Source: Brachypterus glaber
Taxonomy: Eukaryota > Arthropoda > Insecta > Coleoptera > Kateretidae
DNA: 64,000 bases
Direction: 5' to 3'
Assembly: GCA_958510825.1 (NCBI GenBank)
Contig: OY294045.1
Coordinates: 94,424,988 to 94,488,987 of the forward strand
This document shows positions 33,203 through 44,121 of the stretch, in pieces. The position numbers were made by a program, and so were the translations under genes. Below the pieces are notes generated by a model. That model did not search any database. It was not told the origin of the DNA and saw only the letters and a list, made by a program, of their open reading frames with translations. Every line of letters begins with the position of its first letter. Position 1 is the first letter of the stretch.

Positions 33203-34226
33203 TTAATATTTTGTTGGCCCTCCATTAGAGCGACGCACTGCCTGACATCTTCTAGGCATTGATAAAATTAAATTATTGATGTAATCCTGTGGAATTAAAT
33301 TCCATTCTTCGCTTATCATAGCACGCAATTCATTGAAAGTGGCCACTTCTACGTCTCTTAAAGCCATTCTTCGTTTTAGGTATGACCAGATATGTTCAAT
33401 TGGATTGCAATCGGGAGAATTCGCTGGCCAAACCATTCTATTAATATTATTTTCATCCAGAGCTTGATTAACAATTTGAGCTCGATGTGGACGTGCGTTA
33501 TCGTCCACGTATATGAAGTTTCCCCCTATATTTTGTGCTATTGGTACCACAATTGGAAGGATACACATATCCCTATAACGTTGTGCATTCATTGATTGTT
33601 CCTCCAAAAAAACAAGATCGGTCCTACCATTTACGTAAATACCCCCCCCAAACAGTAATGCTACCACCGCCAAAAGCTACTGTTTCTGCCCTCATTTCCC
33701 TTCTGTATCTTTCCCCAGGCCTTCTCCAAACCAATGTCCGGCCATCCGGCTTAAAAAGATTAAAACGACTTTCGTCAGAGATTAGGCAGTTAGACCATTC
33801 TTGTTCACCCCAGTTTTGATGATTTTGTGCCCATCTTCTTCGCGCAAATAGGTTTCCTCTACGGAATCGCGGGCATTTTGCTCGTCGCCTTGCTTTGAGA
33901 CCATATTCATGCAATCTTCTTCTGATGGTTGTGTTGCTTACAAGAACTCCTGTAGCGTGACGCAAAGAATTGTTTAATTGGGTGGCATTTTTTGTAGGAT
34001 TCCTCCTGGACATGGTCCGCACATACCTTACTTGACGTTCTGTTAATATTCGTTGGTGAACACCCCCGTGTCTATACGCCACGCTTTCATTTTCGCGCTC
34101 GCGTTTCACTGCCCTGCTTATGACCGAATTGGAAACATTTAAAAATATGGCAACTTGTCTCTGGGAGTAGCCCTCCCGTACCATCCGTGTAGCATTCTCC
34201 AACTCACGATTGGTTAACCTCGCCAT
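33203..34226 (-). pseudogene. Tc1-like transposase, one frameshift at a G8 run
   Basis: The start is MARLTNRELENATRMV, with two helix-turn-helix regions (YSQRQVAIFLNVSNSVISRA; VLVSNTTIRRRLHEYGLK) and a WRRPGERYR block. The first catalytic Asp is in ISDESRFNL, the second in YVDDNARPHRA, and the final acidic residue in SPDCNPIEHIW, so a DDE-type enzyme. The protein is split into overlapping 200- and 156-codon frames. The join is at a run of eight G on the minus strand (complement of 33643-33650); seven would keep one frame of roughly 340 residues. A single late mutation or a homopolymer error is likely, so the gene is otherwise well preserved. Confidence 0.85.
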
Positions 34227-34713
34227 AATTAAATTTAAGACAATCAGAATATTAAATCATTAATTTGACTTAAATTTGACACATAGAAAATAACATAAAC
34301 ATGGCCATGTTGATATTCAACATTCAAGTTTAATTAAATTATAATCGTTTTGCGTAACTGAATAAAACACGTTATAACTTTAAAACGAAATAAGCTAGAG
34401 ACAGAATTCAAAAAATGTATTTCTCATAAATAGTATATTTTTAAAATAAAATGTCACAAATAACCCAAGTAAAGCAATCTTTGCTATTGCCGTCATCCAA
34501 GTTTTACCTAATAAAACATAGATTCCGTTTTTTAATTTTTTTTTGGTATATAGAAATACTTATATATCCTAAAAATATATTTTTAAAAAGCATACATAAC
34601 ACCCTTTGTAGCAAAAAAGAAATTATATAAAAATATTAAACCGTTTACGAATGGTATTACTTTTTGTAAACCCAAAATTTATAGGTGTTCCACTTCGAGT
34701 GCTGACGAGTGTA

Positions 34714-35290
34714 TGTGAGATATGCTAAAAAAACCTTTTACTGCTTTAAACGCCAATATCTAGAAAACAATGTGTTTTAGGAAAACGTTGTTTATAACAT
34801 TTTTTGACCAATTTAAAATTATCTTTTATATAAGTGCTAAATTAACCAAATACAATAATAATTGCCTTAATTATAAACAAAAAACGCTAAAAATAGAAGT
34901 TTTACTCTATTTTTACCCCCTTACCCCCAATCGTTTACCCCCAATCTTTTACCCCCAAAATCTAATCAGCTCTTCGGAATACGATAAGAAACAATATGCA
35001 AAAAACCGCAAGTCGATATCTCATGTAGAAATGGAGTTAGTTTAAACCCAGACAGACAGAGGGACGCAAAATTTTTTTTATTGATTTCGACTCAGAATGG
35101 TCTAAAACGTCGAGAAATGTGAAAAAAACGTGGTCAAAGATTTTGACTTTTCGGCGAAGATTTCAATACATCAGCACTCTTAGTAGCACTAAGTGCCGAT
35201 GTAAATAACCTTCTCTCGCTTATTCAGACAAAAACAATTAGGAAAACTATTAAACTATAGAAACTATAAAGTTTTAATCTTTGTAAAAAA
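34714..35290. other. intergenic; no gene seen
   Basis: AT-rich sequence continuing from before the Tc1-like insertion. A direct CCCCCAATC(G/T)TTTACC motif repeats near 34915-34956. No supported product. Confidence 0.35.
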
Positions 35291-35293
35291 AAA

Positions 35294-36391
35294 TTGCAAA
35301 ATCCTGGCAGTTTTTCTTTGCCAACTGACACTATAAATCATCAACTGTTATTAAAAAAGCTTTGCAACATAGGTATACGTGGTCAAGCCCTCGAATGGGT
35401 AAAATCATACCTTAAAAATAAGAAACAAACAGTAGTAATACATAATATAAAATCGGAAGAAGGATCTATTGGTACAGGAGTTCCTCAAGGCTCTATATTG
35501 GGTCCATTATTTTTTATTATATTAATGAATGACTTAATCATGAAATCTGAATTCATTAAATTAATCATGTTTGCAGATGATTCAAATGTACTGCTCCGAA
35601 ATAAGACTATCGAAAACCTTATTGCGGATGCAAACCTAGTCTCTCATAGTTTTGTTCAATGGTGTATGCAAAATGGGCTAATTGTTAATAGCAATAAAAC
35701 TTATTCAATGAGAGTATTATCAAAAAATGTAAATAATAATTCTAGCTTTTTGATAAAAGTTGGCAATTCGAGTGTGCAACAATTAGAACAGATTAGTTTT
35801 TTAGGCGTTATACTTGACCAAAAGCTTACCTGGCAGCCACACATTGCGCGGCTCACTGAGAGACTAAGTTCTTACATTTTTTTAATAAGATCCCTACGAA
35901 CAACGGTATCACTTAGTGTAATAAAGCTATTATACTATGGTACTGTACATTCTGTATTAAGTTATGGTCTTATTTTCTGGGGGTCAGTAGGTTGTTCGAG
36001 TGTGGCTTTTACTCTACAAAAAAAGATTATCAGAACCATGGTAAATGATCACTATCAAGCTCATTGTAAACCACTGTTTAGAGACTTAGGTATACTTACA
36101 TTACCATGTCTTTACATTTATAATGTAATAAATTATAAAGTAAGTTCAGATTCTTTAGAAAAACGAAGAGATATACACTCATACAATACAAGAGGCAATA
36201 ATAATATTCAAATGCCATACTGTCGTTTAACTACAACTCAAAAATCATTTAATTATGAAGGCATTAAATTTCTTAATAAAATAAATAGTATTCTCGGTAA
36301 CTCATCAAGCTTAAATGTATTTAAGCATAGATTGAGAAGTTTTTTGATTGAAAATGCATTTTATAGTGTAGAAGAATTTTTAAATTTTTAA
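35294..36391 (+). pseudogene. 5'-truncated non-LTR retrotransposon ORF2 (RT C-terminal half)
   Basis: Homology begins inside RT motif A (DTINHQLLLKKL) and continues with GVPQGSILGPLFFIILMNDL, the catalytic FADDSN, a WQPHI block and the C-terminal SYGLIFWG...FTLQKKIIRTM region typical of jockey/CR1-type elements. The endonuclease and the N-terminal RT blocks are missing, as is usual for 5'-truncated insertions. The reading frame is otherwise open to its natural stop. A 3' tail (TCTTA)n follows at about 36466-36494. Confidence 0.85.
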
Positions 36392-36494
36392 ATTATAATT
36401 ATAAATTTCATTTTGACTAGCCTAATAAGTTATACGACTCTGTATGCAACTTTTTGGTACAATAAATTTATCTTATCTTATCTTATCTTATCTT
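35320..36494 (+). mobile_element. truncated jockey/CR1-type element with (TCTTA)n tail
   Basis: Extent of the insertion that carries the truncated RT; the 5' junction is approximate. The pentamer tail at 36466-36494 marks the 3' end. Confidence 0.7.
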
Positions 36495-36730
36495 AGATCA
36501 TATATACATAGATATGGCATTAATGTTGATTTGTTTTATGTAGAACATATACAAATTGTAAACAAACCACTATAGCGGTGAGGTTGCGAGGAGGTGAAGT
36601 ATAACATATTTGTTAACAAACCACTATAGTGGGTGGGGACCAGAAGCGGGAAGGTGAATCTACCTGGATAAAGCAATGAAAACATTTCGGTTTGACGTGA
36701 ACTCAAGGCGCATCTATGTATATATGATCT
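36495..36730. mobile_element. ~236-bp MITE with 19-bp TIR
   Basis: AGATCATATATACATAGAT at 36495 is exactly inverted at 36712-36730. Two direct repeats of AACAAACCACTATAG lie inside. Confidence 0.55.
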
Positions 36731-36953
36731 AATAACTGAAAAATAACTGAAAAATAGCCACTATTTTCGTGGCTATAGTCGGGCAATCGTATACTTCCGT
36801 GTAGTATAGAAAAAGAAATATTATGAAAAGGAATGAATGAAATAAAATTTTCTGCGGGAAATTTCAGCCTTTAGTAAAGAAAAAAATAATCCAATTAAAC
36901 ACTAATACCATTAATAAAAATTGGAGTCTTGATGTATTAATATAAGTAAAAAA

Positions 36954-38249
36954 ATGGCCGCCTCAAGACGTACTCAAGTTGAGCGCTCCGATTTAACAAG
37001 CTTTAAATGTTGTAAAAGCAAACAATTTATTCATTTTATTTGTGTTAATTGTTATAGTATATTTCACAAATCATGTTTACCAAAATTTAAACAATCTATT
37101 AAGTTTATTAAAGGAAATACAATAATGTGCTGTGAAAGTGACAGTTTAATAAATACTAGTAATGACGAGGTGGAGATTTTGGAAAAAACAATTAGTGAAT
37201 TGAATGTAGAGAGCGAACAGCGAGATAAGTATATACAAAAAATAAGGCATGAAAATAAAATATTTTTAGAAGAGGCCCTTAAAAGGGAAGATGATATGAA
37301 TAACTTACTTGTTAGGCATGAACAAACAATATCAAATCTAAATTTAGAATTACGAAACCTAAAAGACTTAATTAAGCCATTATCACAAAATGAAATCGGG
37401 ACACAAACAGATTTTAAGAAACACTTCCGAAACATATCAACATCCACATTATCACTACAAAAAACCATAACAAACGAAATGAACGCAGACGTCAGCCTAC
37501 CGACTACTAGTGATAACGATGGGGTACCCGAAAATATTCATACACTGCCCAATAAAGTTAAAAATAATAAATTATTGATTCTTTCAGATGAAAATAATTT
37601 TGGCATAGGCTTTAATTTAAGAAATTTAATGGACAGTTCAACAAATATATTACACATTAAAAAACCTGGAGCACCATTAGATGTTATTATGGAAAATATG
37701 GAAAAATTAGCAAGTAGTTTTACCTTAGATGATTATATTATTATAATGGGAGGCCTAAATGACATAAACAATAGTAAACCACTCTCTTTTAGGAAAATAA
37801 GCGATAAACTTAAATTATGTTCGCATACAAATATAATATTTATATCAATCCCCTTTTTTAAAAGTAATAATTGCAATTCAGGTATTAATAATAGTATCTT
37901 TAAGTTTAATTCTTATTTAAATGGTCTTATGCAAAAATTTGACAGAATTAGCGAAGGTTATCTTGGCTATTTTGAAATAAATAATAAAAACTACAAAATC
38001 AACAAAAAAAATGTAGCTACTAGGTTACTTGACGTTATATTTAACAAAAAATATAAAAACAAAATTTTAAAATTTATTAATATTAATAACAATATTCTCA
38101 AAGACCCTATTATTTGTATAAATTTGGACAGCTCTTGTGAAAATAATTTAAGTTTAGAGGAAAATAGGAATAATATAGATAATAATATTCATGATATTTC
38201 TGTTGAATTAATAAACCATGATAATACAATTGGGGGTGATTTTTTATAG
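36954..38249 (+). CDS. CR1-type retrotransposon ORF1 (PHD-like finger, coiled coil, esterase-like domain)
   Basis: 431 codons from an ATG in AAAATGGCC context. Residues about 19-43 form a Cys/His cluster (CCKSKQFIHFICVNC...FHKSC) resembling the PHD finger of CR1 ORF1 proteins. Residues about 70-130 are charged and heptad-like, a probable coiled coil for oligomerisation. From about residue 200 there is an SGNH/GDSL-esterase-like region: LLILSDENNFGIG near the first block, YIIIMGGLNDINN for the Gly-Asn-Asp block, and TNIIFISIPFF. This domain combination is known from CR1-clade elements; the protein should bind element RNA in the RNP. The frame ends GGT GAT TTT TTA TAG, with a slippery heptamer immediately before the stop. 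Confidence 0.82.
   Translation: MAASRRTQVERSDLTSFKCCKSKQFIHFICVNCYSIFHKSCLPKFKQSIKFIKGNTIMCCESDSLINTSNDEVEILEKTISELNVESEQRDKYIQKIRHENKIFLEEALKREDDMNNLLVRHEQTISNLNLELRNLKDLIKPLSQNEIGTQTDFKKHFRNISTSTLSLQKTITNEMNADVSLPTTSDNDGVPENIHTLPNKVKNNKLLILSDENNFGIGFNLRNLMDSSTNILHIKKPGAPLDVIMENMEKLASSFTLDDYIIIMGGLNDINNSKPLSFRKISDKLKLCSHTNIIFISIPFFKSNNCNSGINNSIFKFNSYLNGLMQKFDRISEGYLGYFEINNKNYKINKKNVATRLLDVIFNKKYKNKILKFININNNILKDPIICINLDSSCENNLSLEENRNNIDNNIHDISVELINHDNTIGGDFL
38240..38249 (+). promoter_or_regulatory. candidate -1 ribosomal frameshift site T-TTT-TTA before the ORF1 stop
   Basis: In the ORF1 frame the text is GAT TTT TTA TAG. The heptamer T-TTT-TTA (38240-38246) fits X-XXY-YYZ. A -1 slip would continue ATA GAT AAT in exactly the ORF2 frame. 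No strong downstream hairpin or pseudoknot is obvious by eye. Confidence 0.5.
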
Positions 38250-41140
38250 ATAATATTTGTGTCAAATCCGACACTGTAAAAGAGAAACTAAGTATATTTC
38301 ATGTAAATATTCAGAGTATTGTAAGTAATTTTCTTCTTTTACAATTGTTTTTAGAAAAAAATAATATTGATATTTTGTGCTTAACTGAGCACTCGGTAGT
38401 ACAAAATAATATTGCCAATCTGTGTGTTCCAGGATATAGTTTAATATCTCATTATGCCAGAAAATCTCATATTCGAGGGGGAGCTCTAATTTGCGTTAAA
38501 AATAGTGTCAATGTTAACGTTTCAAATATTTTGTTTATTGGTGAGCTATCAGTGGAATGCCATGTTGAAATGTGTGCTTCACTTTTTGTTAATGAAGAAA
38601 AAATTATTATTATTTCAGTTTATAGACCACCTGACGGAAATGTAGAGGTGTTTTTGAATCAGCTAAGTCTAGCATTAAATTTTGCAATATCGAGGTCTAG
38701 GTCACTAATATTATGTGGTGACTTTAATATTGACTTTAACGAAAATTGTTTAAACACAAGACTGCTAAGGGACTTATTAAATTCATATAAGTTTTGCCCG
38801 TCTTCTGGAGAATTTACCCGCGTTTTTACAAATAAAAATGGGAAAACCTCTAGGTCTTGTATAGATTATATGGTATCAAACATAGAGTTGGATAGATTGA
38901 ATATAGAGCTGTTAAAACCGAACTTGGCAGACCATTTTGGTCATCTTATGGTTGTTACAACTATAAATAAGTCTGCCCTAAATAATAAATGTTTGTTTGT
39001 TGAAAAAAGAGTTATTAATAAAAAATCAATAAGCAATTTTAAAGAAAGTGTGTCAAAAATTGATTTTAGTTGTGTAAGTCATTTAAATGTTAACAAAGGT
39101 TTTAGTTTTTTAGTTGATTCTATTAGTCATAATTTTAACTTGTGTTGTCCAATCAGAAAAATTAAAAAAAAAATTATTAATGATAAATCTTGGGTTACGG
39201 AAGATATTGTTAACGAAAGTAATGAACTAAAGAACATGCATTGGTTACTATCAAATTTTAAATGTGATAATATAAAAGCTCAATATTTAGTAAAGAGAAA
39301 ACTACACAAAGAAAACATTAAAATTTGTAAACAAACCTATTTAGAAAAAAAGATAAATAATTCAAAAAACAAAATAAAAGAAACATGGAAAATTATAAAT
39401 AAAAATTTAGGTAGGGTTAAGAAGAGAGAAAAAATTAAAATTAAATTAGATTCGGGAATTTATATTTCTAAAGATTTAGATATTGCTAATGAATTTGCAG
39501 AGTACTTTGCTAATATCGTAAATACTCAATTAAATGATCATTTTGGACCAAACGAGTCAAAAACCTGTACATATGTCAAACATAATCCTAAAATAAAGTT
39601 TAATATAAATCATGTTACCATACTTGAGGCAACAAATGCCTTTAACAGCATAAAAAGTAAATTGTCCTGTGGTGTTGATGATTTGTCATTATCCACATTG
39701 TCAAATATTTTTGAAAAAATTTCTCATCCTTTTGTTATTTTAGTAAACAAGTCATTAAATCAAGGTAAATTTCCCGATATTTTTAAAAAATCCTTAATCA
39801 TTCCACTCCATAAAAAAGGTACAAAAGAAAAGGTAGAAAATTATAGACAGATTTCGCTGTTAATGGCTTTGTCTAAAGTGTTTGAAAAAATAATTTTTAG
39901 CAGAATGGTTAGTTTTTTAGAGGCAAATAACATTCTCTCAGAATGCCAACATGGTTTTCGTGCTGGTAGGTCGGTTGAAACAGCATCTTATCAGTTTCTA
40001 AACTCTATATACTCAAAGTTAGATATGGGGTTTTATGTTGTTTCGCTATTGTTTGATCTATCAAAAGCCTTTGATACTGTTGACCCTGATTTTTTAGCTT
40101 GTAAGATGCGTGGAATGGGCTTTCCAGAAAACATTATTTCCTGGATTTTAACATACATGAAAGATAGGTCATTTACGGTCTCTGTTGGAAACTCTCGGTC
40201 AAATTCGCACAAAATTAATTTAGGAGTGCCACAAGGGTCTGTTTTAGGACCCTTACTTTTTTTAATTTTTATAAATGACCTAGACTTCTTTATATCAAGG
40301 GGTATTCTTATCAATTTTGCTGATGATACTACAATTACCATTTATGCAAAGGATCTAACTGAGCTATCTAGATTAATAATATTAACTATTAAGGAATTAA
40401 CTTCATGGTGCGTTAAAAATAAATTAATGTTAAACAAATCCAAAACGGTGGCTGTAAACTTTTATAATCGTAAACCAATACCTTCGAATTTTAGTTTGCC
40501 AGATAATATTTCTTTTTCAGAAAATACAAAATTTTTAGGTACTATTGTGGACTGTAAACTAAGTGGTGAAGCACATATTGATAAACTTTGTAAAAAAATT
40601 AACAGTGTATATTTCGGTATACTGCAACTGCTAAACTCGCTTTCTAAGCAAGGTTTATTAAAAGTGTATTATTCCTTAGCATACTGTCACATCTCTTTTA
40701 ATATAATGTATTGGGGTTACTCATCAGAAATGACGAGAGTTTTTGTATTACAGAAACGTCTTATAAGGTTAATTTTTGGACTTGGTTATAGAGAAAGTTG
40801 CAAGGAAATATTTAAAAAAGAAAAAATATTGACAGTTCCATCCATTTTTATACTAAAATGTATAACTTTTACAAGGCAAAATATTAAGCAATTTGAGATT
40901 TCCGCCACAAATCACTCCTACGATACGAGACATAGTGAGTTATTAAAAATTCCCAAACACAAAACAGAAAAATTTAAGAATTCACCTTTTTATCAATGTA
41001 TTTATTTTTACAATGCTTTGCCTGATTCACTAAAACAAATAAAAAGCTACCGCGTGTTTAAGTTGAAGGTGAAATCTTTACTTATAAAAAACGTCGTTTA
41101 TAAATTTTCTGAATTTCAAACATGTAACTTTGAATTGTAA
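38246..41140 (+). CDS. CR1-type retrotransposon ORF2 (AP endonuclease + reverse transcriptase)
   Basis: The frame is open from 38240, just before the ORF1 stop, to TAA at 41140, about 965 codons. No ATG occurs before the conserved start of the endonuclease (FHVNIQSI), so entry by -1 frameshift or reinitiation is needed. Endonuclease residues: Asn in FHVNIQ, Glu in CLTEHS, SVYRPPDGN, GDFN in ILCGDFNID, SCIDYMVSN and DHFGH. RT blocks: LIIPLHKKGTKEKVENYR, QHGFRAGRSVETA, LFDLSKAFDTVD (motif A), GVPQGSVLGPLLFLIFINDL, and NFADDTT (catalytic Asp pair), then the thumb and C-terminal region with VFVLQKRLIRLIFGL. The protein nicks the target and primes reverse transcription. No internal stops or frameshifts seen. 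Confidence 0.88.
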   Translation: MDNICVKSDTVKEKLSIFHVNIQSIVSNFLLLQLFLEKNNIDILCLTEHSVVQNNIANLCVPGYSLISHYARKSHIRGGALICVKNSVNVNVSNILFIGELSVECHVEMCASLFVNEEKIIIISVYRPPDGNVEVFLNQLSLALNFAISRSRSLILCGDFNIDFNENCLNTRLLRDLLNSYKFCPSSGEFTRVFTNKNGKTSRSCIDYMVSNIELDRLNIELLKPNLADHFGHLMVVTTINKSALNNKCLFVEKRVINKKSISNFKESVSKIDFSCVSHLNVNKGFSFLVDSISHNFNLCCPIRKIKKKIINDKSWVTEDIVNESNELKNMHWLLSNFKCDNIKAQYLVKRKLHKENIKICKQTYLEKKINNSKNKIKETWKIINKNLGRVKKREKIKIKLDSGIYISKDLDIANEFAEYFANIVNTQLNDHFGPNESKTCTYVKHNPKIKFNINHVTILEATNAFNSIKSKLSCGVDDLSLSTLSNIFEKISHPFVILVNKSLNQGKFPDIFKKSLIIPLHKKGTKEKVENYRQISLLMALSKVFEKIIFSRMVSFLEANNILSECQHGFRAGRSVETASYQFLNSIYSKLDMGFYVVSLLFDLSKAFDTVDPDFLACKMRGMGFPENIISWILTYMKDRSFTVSVGNSRSNSHKINLGVPQGSVLGPLLFLIFINDLDFFISRGILINFADDTTITIYAKDLTELSRLIILTIKELTSWCVKNKLMLNKSKTVAVNFYNRKPIPSNFSLPDNISFSENTKFLGTIVDCKLSGEAHIDKLCKKINSVYFGILQLLNSLSKQGLLKVYYSLAYCHISFNIMYWGYSSEMTRVFVLQKRLIRLIFGLGYRESCKEIFKKEKILTVPSIFILKCITFTRQNIKQFEISATNHSYDTRHSELLKIPKHKTEKFKNSPFYQCIYFYNALPDSLKQIKSYRVFKLKVKSLLIKNVVYKFSEFQTCNFEL

Positions 41141-41398
41141 ATATTCTAGTCATATTATTGTTGTTATTTTTAATGTTTGTACTTGTTCATTATTGTTTGT
41201 AGTCAATAAATAAAAACGTTTACCTACGGGTACATGTTTTTATTTATTAAACATTGTTCACGAGTTTTTTTGCTTTTTATATTTTTTATTTTTTCTCCTG
41301 CACAATGTTTGAACTCTTAATTTTATATATTTATGACGATCCAAATGTACATTGTACCCACTGGTTAAATAAAATTTATTTTTATTTTATTTTATACA

Positions 41399-42252
41399 TA
41401 CTGGGTGTTTTTTTTTAACCTGAAACTTTCAAATATCTCTTATACCATGCATTTTAGAAAAAAAGATGTCAGACAAAAGTTGTTTATTTTAATGGAGGAA
41501 ACAAAACGGCGTATTTATTTTTTACGGATATTTACGTTTTCAAGGTCATTTCAAGGTCAACTTTGTTTTTTTTAATGGAAGCATATATTTTATTTACTGT
41601 TGTTTAATTCTCCCCAAAAAAATAAAATCTTTTGTAAAAAGCATTTTTTGATTGGAGTTTTAGTTGCAGAGATAACACAGCCACACAAAATTAAAAAAGT
41701 TGGATCTCCGACGAACTTGACTAGTCAACTCCTATGTATTTTGAGCCGCTGAATCCGAATCTGTGGTCGGAATTTAAAAGTTAGCTCCCATTTTCAACAT
41801 AACCTCAAAAAACATACTTTTCGCAATGATATGATATGTTTTTTGTGGTTATGTTGAAAATGAGTGCTTAATTTCAAATTTCAACCTCTGATTCGGATTC
41901 AGCGGCTCAAAATATATAGAAATTGACTAGTCAAGTCCGTTGGAGATGCAACTTTTTTGATTTTGTGTGTCTGTGTTATCTCCGCAACTAAAAGTCTGAT
42001 CAAAAAAACTTTTTACAAAAGATTTTAATTTTTTTGGGGAGGATTAAACAACAGTACAAAAAATATATGCTTTCATTTAAAAAAGCAAAGTTGACCTTGA
42101 AATGACCTTGAAAAAGTAAATATCCGTAAAAAATAAATAAGCCATTTTGTTTCCTCGATTAAAATAAACAAATTTTGTCTGATATCTTTTTTTCTAAAAT
42201 GCATGGTATTAGAGATATTTGAAAGTTTCAGGTTAATAAAAAACACCCGGTA
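41399..42252. mobile_element. ~850-bp fold-back element
   Basis: Near-complete palindrome: TACTGGGTGTTTTTT at the left and AAAAAACACCCGGTA at the right. The arms contain AGCCGCTGAATCCGAATC and its inverse, with the centre near 41825-41850. It directly abuts the CR1 tail. Confidence 0.75.
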
Positions 42253-42692
42253 TATAAATAATGGCTATTTAGAGATTCATTAAGGATGAAATGCCAAACA
42301 AAATTTGAACGTTTCTGTAATCTCCTTATTAAGACACTTCCTTAACTTATACTTCTTTTAAGTTCTAATGATCAAAAGCTCATCCGTCCATTTCTCCAAC
42401 TTTAGTGCACCCCTTTCCCCCTATCACCCCCATTCGATGCGGAGGGTCAGCCACTCCGGGAATTATCCGACTTTTCCTACTGAATTATAAATGCAAATCT
42501 CCAGCCATATGAGTGGTGCACAATGGCTTCAAAAATATTTTTCTGGGTAAATTAATAAAAAAATGTTTTAGATAAAAATGGATTAATTTTGCCAAACCGC
42601 GTGTTTTTTCTTTTTTTCAAAAAATAAATATGAGACAAAAAAAACAATGACAAAATTTTATCATTAAGTGTAACAGAGGGGTTACCCTGTAT
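42253..42692. other. unique spacer, no gene seen
   Basis: No coding region; a C-rich patch lies around 42410-42430. Confidence 0.35.
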
Positions 42693-43883
42693 ACAGGGTG
42701 TATTTGAAATAGGTTCGGAAATTTTAACAGGTGATTCTACATGATAAAATTTGACAAAAAGTTCCTATAAACATATGTCTAAAAATGCGTCAGGGGAGCT
42801 ACGCCCCTTTGAAATTGGCTAAAAAAATCGGTTTTTATTTAATAATTCAGGAACCCTTTGAGATATATTAACGAGGTATTGCACGTGAATTAATCCTAAT
42901 AAGGCCCATCTTTGTATGTAATTTTCACGTACTTATTTAAACCAAGGGGTGTGCGAAAAGGGGGGTCCTTATCAGTTTTTTGTCCCAAACTTTTTTCTGT
43001 GTAACTTTTTTGCAATTTTATTTTTAAAATATGATTCCTCAGGTCAAAATACATAAAAAAGGTACTCTTGTTGTAATACTGTAGGATTAACCGTTTTCGA
43101 GAAAAGTTAATTTGAAGGTGAAATTTCACTGTTTTAGGACGAAAAATTAAATACTAAACTGTCGAAAACCAAAATTTTAATGATGCAATGTTATTCTACA
43201 TCAAAAGCTAAGAAAAAAAGTTTCCATACATGTAGGTCGAAAAAACGCTTTTAAAGCTACCATAGCCCTTTAAAAATGGTGCATATTTAGGAGACCATAG
43301 CTCCATTAGGATTCATTTTTGGAAGTACCTGTATATGAGGTTTTTTTCTTAGTTTTTAATGTACATTCGCCCTGCATCATTAAAATTTTGGTTTTCAACA
43401 TTTTAGTATTTAATTTTTCGTCCTCGAACCGTGGAATTTTACCTTCAAATGAATTTTTCTCGAAAACGATTAATCCTACAGTATTACAACAAGAGTACCT
43501 TTTTTATGTATTTTGATCTGAGGAATCATATTTCAAAAATAAAATTGCAAAAAAGTTACACAGAAAAAAGTTTGGGACAAAAAACTGATAAGCCCCCCCC
43601 CCCCCCCCCCGTTTCGCACACCCCTGGTTTAAATAAGTACGTGAAAATTACATTCAAATATGGGCCTTATTAGGATTAATTCACGTGCAAAACCTCGTTA
43701 ATATATCTAAAAGGGTTCCTGAGTTATTAAATAAAAACCGATTTTTTTAGCCACTTTCAAAGGGGCGTAGCTCCCTTATGACGCATTTTTAGACATATGT
43801 TTATAGGAACTTTTTGTCATTTTTTATGATGTAAAACCATCTGTTAAAATTTCCGACCCTATTTCAAATACACCGTGTATATT
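42693..43883. mobile_element. ~1.19-kb fold-back element left of the gap
   Basis: Starts TACAGGGTGTATTTGAAATA and ends TATTTCAAATACACCGTGTA, with arms carrying GGGAGCTACGCCCCTTTGAA. A C18 run lies at 43593-43610. The centre carries ACATGTAGGTCG then GGAGACCATAGCTCC, in the opposite order to the element right of the gap. Confidence 0.75.
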
Positions 43884-44083
43884 NNNNNNNNNNNNNNNNN
43901 NNNNNNNNNNNNNNNNNNNNNNNNNNNNNNNNNNNNNNNNNNNNNNNNNNNNNNNNNNNNNNNNNNNNNNNNNNNNNNNNNNNNNNNNNNNNNNNNNNNN
44001 NNNNNNNNNNNNNNNNNNNNNNNNNNNNNNNNNNNNNNNNNNNNNNNNNNNNNNNNNNNNNNNNNNNNNNNNNNNNNNNNNNN
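43884..44083. other. assembly gap, 200 N
   Basis: Exactly 200 N, a conventional placeholder, so the true distance is not known. It falls between two inverted copies of the same palindromic element. Confidence 0.99.
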
Positions 44084-44121
44084 TAAAAAAACGAAATATT
44101 TACAATACATAATAAAATACT

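Larger units (their letters stand above)
32233..34711 (-). mobile_element. Tc1-like DNA transposon with ~440-bp terminal inverted repeats
   Basis: The ends read CACTCGTCAGCACTCGAAGT and its inverse, flanked by TA at 32231-32232 and 34712-34713. Inverted similarity continues from both ends to about 32680 and 34265, far longer than the usual Tc1 repeats of tens to about 250 bp. Between them lies one transposase gene on the minus strand and a foreign-looking palindrome with tandem repeats at 32898-33167. Confidence 0.88.
36745..41396 (+). mobile_element. full-length CR1-type non-LTR retrotransposon
   Basis: 5' UTR (start approximate), ORF1 36954-38249, ORF2 to 41140, 3' UTR, and a T/A-rich (TTTTA)n tail near 41376-41396. 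Both ORFs are open and all catalytic residues I could check are present, so it is a candidate for a recently active element. Confidence 0.8.

Noticed and set aside
33392..33819. Plus-strand frames of 67 and 94 codons
   Set aside because: Shadows of the Tc1-like transposase on the minus strand.
37064..37468. 134-codon antisense frame inside ORF1
   Set aside because: Shadow of ORF1; it has no domain of its own.
40033..40341. 102-codon antisense frame inside ORF2
   Set aside because: Shadow of the RT reading frame on the other strand.
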